A DNA stretch of 6,266 nt, taken from assembly GCA_029880625.1 (NCBI GenBank), contig JAOUOA010000182.1, positions 1-6,266 on the forward strand. The letters run 5' to 3'. The DNA is from Spirochaetia bacterium (GTDB taxonomy: Bacteria; Spirochaetota; Leptospiria; Leptospirales; Leptonemataceae). Below the pieces are notes generated by a model. The model searched no databases. It saw only the letters and a list, made by a program, of their open reading frames with translations, and was not told where the DNA came from. This document shows, piece after piece, positions 1-5,709 of the stretch. Made by a program: the position numbers and the translations under genes. Each line of letters begins with the position of its first letter. The first letter of the stretch is position 1.

Positions 1-525
1 GATTGCTTCACATGCTTTATCGCATCCTTCCGGATCGGAAACTTCCAGTCTGCTGCAGAGATTCTTTTCTATATCAAAATCCGGCGCCATAACCTTTTTG
101 TAGTCCAGATTTTGGATTTTTATGCCCGGGAAGTACTTTTCAACTCCGAAGATATCTTTTGAAAGATTTTTTTCAATCATGATCTTGATGAATGCAAGAT
201 CCAGGCTGCTGGATTTTGGAATGATGTTCCAGATATTATCCTTTCGCGCATATTCGATATAATCATTTACATTATAGGCTGTCATGAGAGCATATTGAAT
301 TTCAGGATAATTTTCCCTCACATGCCGGATGAGATCCAGCCCCCCCATCCCGGGCATTCGTATATCCGATACAATAAAATGAATCGTATGATTTTTTAGA
401 ATTTCTACAGCCTCAAGTCCTGATTCCGCCTCAAATATTTGGAAAGAGCTTTTCAGATATTCTTTTAATGCAAACCGGATTGATTCAATATCATCGGCAA
501 TAAGAACATTTTTCATTTTATCCAT
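1..525 (-). CDS. Response regulator, REC domain plus C-terminal extension (3' end outside window)
   Basis: Partner of the histidine kinase just upstream; expected to accept phosphate from it in the cytoplasm. I translated the strand by hand: 175 residues are visible with no stop, so the gene runs off the left edge. Numbering from the ATG at 525, residues 1-125 form a receiver domain with the acidic pair D11-D12, phosphoacceptor D54 in SDIRMPGMGG, switch threonine T82 in LMTAY, and lysine K104 in the IIPKS loop. The start is either the ATG at 525, which overlaps the kinase stop by 8 bases and has GGAA about 6 bases upstream, or the ATG at 516. Both fit translational coupling to the kinase. Residues after about 125 (starting near DIFGVEKYF) are not a common DNA-binding output domain. 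They recall response regulators, seen in Leptospira among others, where a linker of this type precedes an HATPase-like domain. That last point is recall and inference, since the decisive part is off-window. Confidence 0.9.
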   Translation of the reverse strand, partial: MDKMKNVLIADDIESIRFALKEYLKSSFQIFEAESGLEAVEILKNHTIHFIVSDIRMPGMGGLDLIRHVRENYPEIQYALMTAYNVNDYIEYARKDNIWNIIPKSSSLDLAFIKIMIEKNLSKDIFGVEKYFPGIKIQNLDYKKVMAPDFDIEKNLCSRLEVSDPEGCDKACEAI

Positions 526-1615
526 TTTCTGTTCCGGCTGACATCAAAGGCAAGGACAGGTAAAATTTAGTATGATTTTCCAATGAGCGGGCCCGAATCT
601 TCCCTTTGTGTTCTGTTATGATGCTGTGGCAGAGTGTAAGCCCAAGTCCCGTTCCTTTTTTGTTCTGTGAATTGGTAAAAAAAGGATGAAAGATTTTATT
701 CAGTAAATTTCCTGGAATCCCTCCGGCATTGTCTTCAATAATAATATGAGTCCATTTCTCTGTTTTTTTTATATCAACCATAATGGTTCCTTCGTTATAG
801 TCAAAGGCATGAAGTGCATTTTTAAATAAATTGATAAAGACACGTTCCAGTTTTTCGGAATTGATATCTGTGATGATTTCGGCTTCACCTGTAAGTTCCC
901 AGTTTACCCTTCGTGATAAAACAGGATACAACCTTTGAATATTCGCAATGGCCCTTTTGATCACCTGCACAACATCTCCAGGTGAAAGTTTCAGTTCGCC
1001 GGGTCTGCTGAAAGTGAGAATATCATCAACCACACGGGAAGCTCGATCCAGATCTTTATTCAAAAGATTCATCCGTTTGTTGATTTCATCCTGCGACATT
1101 GTCGAAATATTGGCTTTCAGATTTTGCAGCGTCAGTCCCATTCCAGTCAGCGGGTTGTTCAGTTCATGTGCAATGCCGGAAACCATGGTTCCAATTGCCG
1201 CCAGTCTTTCAAATCGAACAGCTTCTTCCTGGAGTTCCCTCTGAGATGTGATGTCCTCAATGGTTTCAAGGAAAGAAAAATTTTTTGAATCTATTTTATG
1301 GAAGAGAAGCCTCAGTGTTTTTTCTTCACCGGATTTTACTTTTTCCTGAATAATTTTCTCAATGCTGTTTTCTTCCGGATGAGCTGGATTTTCCTGAATA
1401 GGACAATAAGGGCAGATACTGTTTCTGCTGTAAAGTACGCTGTAGCAGGGTTCTCCAATTGCTTTTTGAAATTGATTGATGCTGGATCTTTCCAGGGCTG
1501 CACGGTTCAGACGCATAACCTGAAATTCGGTATTTACTGCTATAACCGGAAAAATTAGAGAATCAAGAATTTCCCTTAGTTCGCCAAATGAATCGTGCTT
1601 CGATTTTACATTCAC
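518..1615 (-). CDS. Soluble PAS-domain sensor histidine kinase (NtrB-like layout)
   Basis: A 365-aa cytoplasmic histidine kinase with no membrane segment or signal peptide. A PAS domain occupies about residues 10-120. It carries an unusual cysteine cluster, C57, C68 and C71, in the pattern C-x10-C-P-x-C-P. A short linker leads into the HisKA domain, where H150 in the H box GIAHELNNP is the phosphoacceptor. The HATPase domain follows with the N box around N266 (LFKNALHAF), G1 box EDNAGGIP (294-301), F box FHPFF (309-313) and G2 box GTGLGL (321-326), so all catalytic motifs are present. The start is a GTG. An in-frame TAA lies 12 bases upstream of it, and the next Met (residue 34) would cut into the PAS domain. 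Its ribosome site is poor, since the GAAAGG upstream is about 16 bases away. The stop overlaps the response regulator start, indicating one operon. The lack of a membrane anchor suggests an internal signal such as redox state or a metabolite. Confidence 0.95.
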   Translation of the reverse strand: MNVKSKHDSFGELREILDSLIFPVIAVNTEFQVMRLNRAALERSSINQFQKAIGEPCYSVLYSRNSICPYCPIQENPAHPEENSIEKIIQEKVKSGEEKTLRLLFHKIDSKNFSFLETIEDITSQRELQEEAVRFERLAAIGTMVSGIAHELNNPLTGMGLTLQNLKANISTMSQDEINKRMNLLNKDLDRASRVVDDILTFSRPGELKLSPGDVVQVIKRAIANIQRLYPVLSRRVNWELTGEAEIITDINSEKLERVFINLFKNALHAFDYNEGTIMVDIKKTEKWTHIIIEDNAGGIPGNLLNKIFHPFFTNSQNKKGTGLGLTLCHSIITEHKGKIRARSLENHTKFYLSLPLMSAGTENG

Positions 1616-1714
1616 AGACTTAGATTTTTATCCTTTCAAAAGATGGCAATAAAAATCACACGAATCTTCTGAAGTGAACTGTGTAAAAATTCAGATGTAA
1701 AAACAACTCAAGAT

Positions 1715-1744
1715 AATATAACGTCGGGATCCAGTTCCTTTCAA
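1715..1744 (-). promoter_or_regulatory. Sigma70-type promoter for the kinase/regulator operon
   Basis: On the minus strand, TTGAAA (1744-1739) is followed by an 18-base spacer and TATATT (1720-1715). Each hexamer matches the consensus at 5 of 6 positions. Transcription would begin near 1708, giving a leader of roughly 90 bases before the GTG at 1615. It lies between the upstream terminator and the kinase gene, as expected for the operon promoter. It was found by eye and not tested. Confidence 0.5.
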
Positions 1745-1818
1745 GTATTCCTGCAGGATCTTTTTTGAATTGTCCGGGGCTCTGATGAGACCGATTGTTA
1801 TATGTCAGCTTTGCTTTT

Positions 1819-1856
1819 AAAAAAATAAAAAAGGCCCTCGGATGTGAGGGCCTTTT
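1819..1856 (-). terminator. Rho-independent terminator of the 1880-2791 gene
   Basis: Read on the minus strand, an 11-bp perfect stem AAAAGGCCCTC / GAGGGCCTTTT encloses a 6-base loop (1840-1845). It runs straight into a T tract interrupted by a single A (1832 down to 1819). The GC-rich core is 7 bp (1833-1839 with 1846-1852). It begins 23 bases after the stop codon of the exported-protein gene. The other strand has only a four-T tail, so it acts mainly in the minus direction and insulates the kinase operon. Confidence 0.92.
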
Positions 1857-1879
1857 CATGAGGAGTCTAAATAAGGAAA

Positions 1880-2791
1880 TCAGTAATCCATCTGGTTTTC
1901 AAGTTCAAGGATAACGCTTTCATTATAAGCTTCGCCGTCTCTCTGTGAATAACTGTCTACAAGCGTATACAGTCTGTCAAAATCAGAAAGAAAGGTAGAG
2001 TAAAAACGCTGTTTGAAACGTAGTCGATGGGGATAGGCCCCATTATTTCTCATCATGCCTGCTGAAATTGCCTGAGCATCTTTATTGTTTTCTCTATGAA
2101 TGATCATGACATCTTCCAGCTGTTCATCACCTGGACTTGGATCAATTATTAACTCAATGTTTCTAGAACCTTCTATAAAGTTATCATTAACAACTCTTGC
2201 AACTACAGCGCTGAGCGCCAGATTCTGCTGAGCGTCAGCTGCCTGATTGGTCTGATCAAAAAATAAGGTAACAGTTTTTCTTCTGGATCCAATTGCCTCC
2301 CTTTTGGGATCTTTGGGATCATAGATAAAGGTAAACTGGGTCAGCTCAATTCCGCCGCGGTTACCAAATTGGATTTCTTTGGCGGGAATATTATTTGCAT
2401 TTGCAACTTTTACTTTTTCGCTGATTGTAGCCTGAACCTTGTCCAGTGGTCCGAACCCTATAAGAAGAAGTTCTGCACTTTCTTTTACATATCTTACATA
2501 TGTATTTCTTGGTGTATATGTAATATTTCTTTTGAGAGCATTGGGATTGTAAGGATCCTTGATTCTTTCAAAATTCATCATGCGGTCTTCCTGTGCCATC
2601 TGGACCAGGTGTCCATAGCTTGAAAGAGACTTGTAAGCATTGAAAATATTTGCATCTTGAATTCTTTCCGATTTATAGATTTCAGGAAAATCTTTTTGTT
2701 CCTGTTCTCTGTTAAAGGGCAGGGGCTGAGCATTCAGACTTCCCAGAACTCCGAGTAAAAAAATAACGAGAAATACCTTTCTGTAATTCAT
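1880..2791 (-). CDS. Exported protein, possibly Leptospira flagellar-coiling (Fcp)-like
   Basis: A 303-aa secreted protein. Residues 1-21 are a typical signal peptide: charged MNYRK, a hydrophobic core VFLVIFLLGVLG, and an LNA cleavage site before Q22. There is no lipobox cysteine, so a soluble periplasmic or surface protein is expected. The mature part contains no cysteine, is charged and mixed alpha/beta in appearance, has no transmembrane segment, and shows no enzyme motif I recognise. Size, export and a C-terminal helical stretch (about 258-302) suggest the FcpA/FcpB periplasmic flagellar-sheath proteins of Leptospira. That match is from general resemblance and the inferred lineage, not a verified alignment. 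The start is well supported by a strong ribosome site, AAGGAAGG (2806-2799), 7 bases before the ATG. It appears monocistronic, with its own 161-base leader region upstream and a strong terminator downstream. Confidence 0.9.
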   Translation of the reverse strand: MNYRKVFLVIFLLGVLGSLNAQPLPFNREQEQKDFPEIYKSERIQDANIFNAYKSLSSYGHLVQMAQEDRMMNFERIKDPYNPNALKRNITYTPRNTYVRYVKESAELLLIGFGPLDKVQATISEKVKVANANNIPAKEIQFGNRGGIELTQFTFIYDPKDPKREAIGSRRKTVTLFFDQTNQAADAQQNLALSAVVARVVNDNFIEGSRNIELIIDPSPGDEQLEDVMIIHRENNKDAQAISAGMMRNNGAYPHRLRFKQRFYSTFLSDFDRLYTLVDSYSQRDGEAYNESVILELENQMDY

Positions 2792-2850
2792 TGTAGTGCC
2801 TTCCTTAATTAGATCGTTTTACACGACTCCCTATCATGTTTGTACTTCCT

Positions 2851-2879
2851 TTCTAAAGACGGTATTTCGACCTTTAGAA
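2851..2879. repeat. Inverted repeat TTCTAAAG / CTTTAGAA upstream of exported-protein gene
   Basis: Perfect 8-bp arms at 2851-2858 and 2872-2879 are separated by 13 bases. The repeat lies 60-88 bases upstream of the ATG at 2791, on the promoter or leader of that gene. It could be an operator or a hairpin in the 5' untranslated region. The pairing is AT-rich and no T tract follows it, so it is not a terminator. Confidence 0.5.
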
Positions 2880-2883
2880 TTTA
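2856..2883 (-). promoter_or_regulatory. Weak candidate sigma28-like promoter
   Basis: On the minus strand, TAAATTCT, a 12-base spacer and ACCGTCTT loosely resemble the flagellar sigma28 pattern TAAAGTTT-N11-GCCGATAA. The -35-like half is good; the -10-like half matches only at CCG. It ends 65 bases before the start codon. It is reported because a better copy with the same geometry precedes the HEAT-repeat gene (5710-5737). A weak sigma70 alternative in the same stretch is TTGTAA (2907-2902), 18 bases, then TAAATT (2883-2878). Confidence 0.2.
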
Positions 2884-2890
2884 ATTCTTT

Positions 2891-2920
2891 CAGGGAAAAA
2901 ATTACAAAAACAGGGAAAAA
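2891..2920. repeat. Direct repeat CAGGGAAAAA x2 at 20-bp spacing
   Basis: CAGGGAAAAA occurs at 2891-2900 and again at 2911-2920, start to start exactly 20 bases, about two helical turns. Both copies would lie on the same face of the helix, just upstream of the putative promoter of the exported-protein gene and just after secG. This is a plausible binding site for a dimeric regulator. Confidence 0.45.
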
Positions 2921-2952
2921 TAGTAAATAAAAAAAAGATTCAAGACCGAAAA

Positions 2953-3306
2953 TCAAGGATTTGCCGGAATTGTTCCAGGGTTTTCTGAACTTTCAGAAGC
3001 TGGAGGGACGACCAATCCTTCTTCTGTAGTCTCCACTCCTGTGTCTTGAGGGAGTTCCGGGCCGGTATTTGCAAAAGCAACTGCAGCTAGTATTGCAAGA
3101 ACAAAGAAGATGACTGCACCGTACCAGGTGGCTTTTTCAACTACATCAACAGTCGAGGAGCCAAATGCGGAACTGGAACCCCCGCCGCCAAGCATCCCCA
3201 TTCCTCCGCCTTTTCCCGACTGGATAAGAATAAAAAAGATTAAAATTGCTGCGCTAATAAAAAATAGGATTAAAACTGTTGTTTGCAGGATCTCTCTGAA
3301 TTCCAT
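2953..3306 (-). CDS. secG: Protein translocase subunit SecG
   Basis: Small inner-membrane subunit of the SecYEG channel that assists SecA-driven protein export. The 117 residues show the family layout: a first membrane helix at about 8-28, then the signature loop SGKGGGMGMLGGGGSSSAFG (30-49), a conserved polar segment STVDVVEKATW (51-61), and a second membrane helix at about 62-79. The last 38 residues form an acidic, Pro/Ser/Thr-rich tail, low complexity and common in SecG proteins. The ATG at 3306 is preceded by GGAG (3321-3318), 11 bases away, which is a weak but usable ribosome site. It lies 25 bases after the stop of the PGK-like gene on the same strand, so the two are probably co-transcribed. 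No strong terminator was found downstream; only a poor 4-bp stem followed by T8 lies beyond the stop. Confidence 0.95.
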   Translation of the reverse strand: MEFREILQTTVLILFFISAAILIFFILIQSGKGGGMGMLGGGGSSSAFGSSTVDVVEKATWYGAVIFFVLAILAAVAFANTGPELPQDTGVETTEEGLVVPPASESSENPGTIPANP

Positions 3307-3331
3307 ATTTCTAATTACTCCGAAAAAATTG

Positions 3332-4516
3332 CTATTCTTCCACTGCTTTTAATGCGGCTAATGCTGGCAATTCTTTTCCCTTGATGATTTCAATCCAGGT
3401 TTTTGAACTGTTGGGACCGACAAAGGTAAAGGAATCTGCATATCCGGACTTGATTACGGATAATGATGTATCTTCTCCTATAACTGCACTCCGGGCTTTA
3501 CTTTTTGCAATCGCTTTTGCAATGGCTGTTGTGCCTTTAGAGAAATTTTCGATTTCAACCATGCCGCAGGGTCCATACCATAAAACAAATCCTGCTTTCT
3601 TAATGATTTTTTCAATTTTACCGATGCTTTTGGGGCCAATGTCAATTCCCCTCCAGGATTGGGATAATTCTGAAAAAACCTTCGTTTTTGCATCCTTTGT
3701 AATTTTTTCAACAGCAAGGTGGTCAACAGGCAATTGAATTTCCTTTTCATTTAATTCAGCTTTTTCAATAATTTGAAATGCATTGACTTCAAAATTTTGC
3801 TCTACAGTTGAAAGTCCAATATTGTGTGCCCTGGATTTTAAGAAAGTATAAGCAATTCCGCCTGTAACCACAATCTCATCAAGAATATGATTGTAGGTCT
3901 GGAATAATTTTTGAAGGAGTTTTATTTTTTGTTCGATTCCAGTCCCGCCCAGAATAAAAACAAGCGGATGTTCTTTTCCGGACAGCATTGTCTGAAGAGT
4001 TTCATACTCGTTCTGAAACGAAATTCCTGCATAAGAAGGTATATGTGCAGGAAGTTTTACAAGAGATGCGTATTCATGAATGGAAGATGCAAAAGCTTCA
4101 TTAATAAAAATCTCTGAAATTTCAGCCAGCTGTTTGGCAAGAGATTCCTGATTTTTTGCTTCTCCGGGATTGTGCAGGAGGTTTTCCAGAAGGATGATAT
4201 CTCCTGGCGGCACTTCATTAATTTCGTTTTTTAAAGAACCGTTCCGCATAGAAATTAAATGAACTTTTCTTTCAATCAACTGTTCGAGAACTGAAATGAT
4301 GGTTTTATAGCTGTATCGATCCGCAGATTCAGGACTGCCAGAATGTGAAGCAATAATTACCTGAGCGCCTCTTGTCAGGCAGAAATCAACAGATGGGAGG
4401 ATTGATGATAAAATTTTTTTTTGAAATTCTTCATTGCCGTAGAAAATTTTTTCAAAATCAACTCTCAAGAACACCCTTTTATCATTCAGCTGGGCATTTT
4501 CAATTCGGTTATACAT
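3332..4516 (-). CDS. pgk: Phosphoglycerate kinase homologue, catalytically degenerate (probable pseudoenzyme)
   Basis: The 394 residues match PGK in length and motif order along the whole chain: RVFLRVDF (14-21), ASHSGSP (56-62), LLENLLHNPGEAKN (109-122), NEAF (139-142), FILGGTGIEQKI (187-198), TGGIAYTFL (218-226), WYGPCGMVE (313-321), FSKGTTA (325-331), IGEDT (346-350) and IKGKELP (378-384). Normal PGK transfers phosphate from 1,3-bisphosphoglycerate to ADP in the cytoplasm. Here the key residues are replaced. RVDFNVP has become RVDFEKI. SHLGRP has become SHSGSP, with the Arg as S61. The Arg of ENLRF is L114. The HR pair of the AHRAH motif is I146-H147. The Lys of GGAKVSDK is G193, though K197 is kept. 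WNGP has become WYGP. The GGGD turn is shortened to GED. STGGGAS has become PNSSKTW (368-374). The frame is intact and the ATG at 4516 follows an in-frame TAA by 6 bases. No ribosome site is visible. Enzyme activity looks very unlikely; a structural or regulatory role is inferred. Confidence 0.88.
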   Translation of the reverse strand: MYNRIENAQLNDKRVFLRVDFEKIFYGNEEFQKKILSSILPSVDFCLTRGAQVIIASHSGSPESADRYSYKTIISVLEQLIERKVHLISMRNGSLKNEINEVPPGDIILLENLLHNPGEAKNQESLAKQLAEISEIFINEAFASSIHEYASLVKLPAHIPSYAGISFQNEYETLQTMLSGKEHPLVFILGGTGIEQKIKLLQKLFQTYNHILDEIVVTGGIAYTFLKSRAHNIGLSTVEQNFEVNAFQIIEKAELNEKEIQLPVDHLAVEKITKDAKTKVFSELSQSWRGIDIGPKSIGKIEKIIKKAGFVLWYGPCGMVEIENFSKGTTAIAKAIAKSKARSAVIGEDTSLSVIKSGYADSFTFVGPNSSKTWIEIIKGKELPALAALKAVEE

Positions 4517-4745
4517 ATGAGTTTAGGACTAATTTTGAAGATGCGATGAACAGAAAAGCTTTTTTTTAAATTCTTTAAGATCTGATATTTCAGTCATGAG
4601 ACTTTTTAGGGCTTGTCTGAGAAAGGCTGACTTGATATTTTGACAGCATTCAGCATGGCAAACTGATCACTTTCATAAAAAAGTTGTTGCTATTAAAATC
4701 AGTTTGCTTTCATAACAGTGAGAATCGGGATAATCTGGTATTGAT
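4517..4745. promoter_or_regulatory. Divergent control region between PGK-like/secG and ArsR operons
   Basis: These 229 bases carry the promoters of two divergent units. On the plus strand TTGCTT (4704-4709), 19 bases and GATAAT (4729-4734) form a candidate promoter for the ArsR gene. That would start transcription near 4741, only about 5 bases before the ATG, so the message could be nearly leaderless. On the minus strand TTGCCA, 18 bases and TATCAA form a weaker candidate for the PGK-like gene. An isolated perfect TTGACA at 4639-4644 lacks a matching -10 at normal spacing. A short near-palindrome CTGATATTTCAG sits at 4582-4593. No small gene is seen here. Confidence 0.45.
4658..4707. repeat. 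Perfect 10-bp inverted repeat GCAAACTGAT / ATCAGTTTGC, candidate operator pair
   Basis: The arms at 4658-4667 and 4698-4707 are exact reverse complements, 40 bases centre to centre (about four helical turns). The right arm overlaps the candidate -35 of the ArsR gene, which would suit autoregulation. Interleaved with it is a direct repeat CTTTCATAA at 4670-4678 and 4707-4715. Either could be bound by the ArsR product; an RNA hairpin with a 30-base loop is less likely. Confidence 0.5.
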
Positions 4746-5054
4746 ATGAGTTTTGAACTGCGAAAATTAACAAGTAAGGGACTGGATGAAGCAGTTGCGG
4801 GGTTAAAGGCTATTGCCAATCCCAGCAGGCTGCAGATTTTGTGCGCTCTACTCGGCAATGAGTTAACCGTTGGAGATATGGCAAAGCAGTTTGGGCTTTC
4901 TCAATCAGCTTTGTCCCAGCATTTAAGCAGAATGAAATCAGCCGGGATTTTAACTGATAGAAGAGCGGGCAATCAGGTTTATTATAAACTTCAGGAAAAA
5001 GATTATGAGGATCTTGTAAAATCATTATGTAAAATTTATGTGAAAGAGTCTTGA
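4746..5054 (+). CDS. ArsR-family winged-helix repressor, BigR/SqrR-like candidate thiol sensor
   Basis: A 102-aa DNA-binding regulator of the ArsR/SmtB family that would act as a dimer. The winged helix-turn-helix covers about residues 18-84: ANPSRLQILCALL (24-36), the recognition helix region SQSALSQHLSRMKSAGIL (52-69), then the wing DRRAGNQVYYKL (71-82). The metal site ELCVCDL of ArsR/SmtB is absent; the corresponding segment reads ELTVGDM (39-45). Only two cysteines exist. C33 in RLQILCALL is where the first redox cysteine of the sulfide/persulfide sensors BigR and SqrR lies. C95 sits in the last helix, about one turn earlier than their usual second cysteine. This suggests thiol or persulfide sensing, by inference. 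The ATG at 4746 has no clear ribosome site, fitting a near-leaderless message. It is followed after 14 bases by the PhaR-like gene, so the two probably form one unit. Confidence 0.92.
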   Translation: MSFELRKLTSKGLDEAVAGLKAIANPSRLQILCALLGNELTVGDMAKQFGLSQSALSQHLSRMKSAGILTDRRAGNQVYYKLQEKDYEDLVKSLCKIYVKES

Positions 5055-5068
5055 ATTTAATTTAATTC

Positions 5069-5650
5069 ATGATAGAAAATCATATGCAATCGGCCAAGCT
5101 CATTAAAAGATACGCCAACCGCAGGCTGTATGATGCAGAAACAAGCAGAACCATAACTCTGGATGATGTTGCTGCCTGTGTCAAGTCAGGCCGTGATGTG
5201 CGGGTTGTAGACAATATTACAGGCGAAGATATAACATCTCAGGTCCTGGGTCAGACGTTTCTAAAAATCAGCAGCGAAAATGAAAATTCTGAATTAAGTA
5301 CTTTCATGCTGACTGCATTAATTCGAGATATTACAAACAGTCCTTCCAATTTTTTTTCAAAAATGATTCAGGGCGGAATTGGTTCAACAGGACTGACTCC
5401 GGATAGAATTGAGAAGATTGCACGTACCATGGTGGAGAGCGGCCAGCTAGAAGGTACAGATGTCAGTCATTATGTTGAAGAGATCCTGTACCAGATGGAG
5501 ATTAATGAGGAACGGATAAGTGAAAAAATTGAAAAAGGCCTCGGTGTTTTGAGAAGTGAACTGAAAAATAATTCTGATTCAAGAAAAATCGAGGAACTTT
5601 CCGGAAAACTGGATGAAATGGCAAGAATTATCCATGATATGAAAAAATAG
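5069..5650 (+). CDS. PhaR-type polyhydroxyalkanoate synthesis regulator-like protein
   Basis: A 193-aa protein. Residues about 10-66 are the PHB/PHA accumulation regulator N-terminal DNA-binding domain, with the hallmark IKRYANRRLYD (12-22) and VRVVDNITGEDITSQVL (44-60). In well-studied bacteria PhaR represses phasin and PHA genes until polymer accumulates and binds it. Here no PHA synthase or phasin gene lies nearby, so the target is unknown. Residues about 78-100 (FMLTALIRDITNSPSNFFSKM) continue the family. The C-terminal half (about 110-193) is a highly charged helical stretch, heptad-like from about 133 on, that looks like a coiled coil and may mediate oligomerisation or granule binding. 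Start choice is uncertain: the ATG at 5069 is used, but the ATG at 5084 (MQSAKLIKRY) would also keep the whole domain, and neither has a good ribosome site. It lies 14 bases after the ArsR stop, implying co-expression. Confidence 0.9.
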   Translation: MIENHMQSAKLIKRYANRRLYDAETSRTITLDDVAACVKSGRDVRVVDNITGEDITSQVLGQTFLKISSENENSELSTFMLTALIRDITNSPSNFFSKMIQGGIGSTGLTPDRIEKIARTMVESGQLEGTDVSHYVEEILYQMEINEERISEKIEKGLGVLRSELKNNSDSRKIEELSGKLDEMARIIHDMKK

Positions 5651-5709
5651 TGCAAAAAATCGCGTCAAATAAAAAAATACAGTAATATTTAAAATAAGTT
5701 CTGAAGTAT

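Noticed and set aside
1656..1859. 67-codon open frame on the minus strand between the terminator and the kinase gene
   Set aside because: Its start codon lies in the terminator hairpin, its composition is not protein-like, it has no ribosome site, and it covers the kinase promoter.
2921..2955. Possible terminator after secG (T8 tract on the minus strand)
   Set aside because: The stem before the T tract is only about 4 bp with a 10-base loop, too weak to call.
3381..3737. 118-codon plus-strand open frame opposite the PGK-like gene
   Set aside because: Antisense shadow with no recognisable domain and no promoter or ribosome site.
3478..3750. 90-codon open frame on the minus strand within the PGK-like gene
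   Set aside because: A shifted-frame shadow of the PGK homologue, which has strong family motifs across the same bases; not evidence of a frameshift because the main frame is continuous.
4553..4568. AAAAGCTTTT palindrome followed by a T tract
   Set aside because: It resembles a small terminator, but there is no plus-strand gene upstream and the stem is only AT-rich; more likely a bent A/T tract in the control region.
4639..4644. Perfect TTGACA -35 hexamer on the plus strand
   Set aside because: No acceptable -10 hexamer is found 16-19 bases downstream, so it was not called as a promoter by itself.
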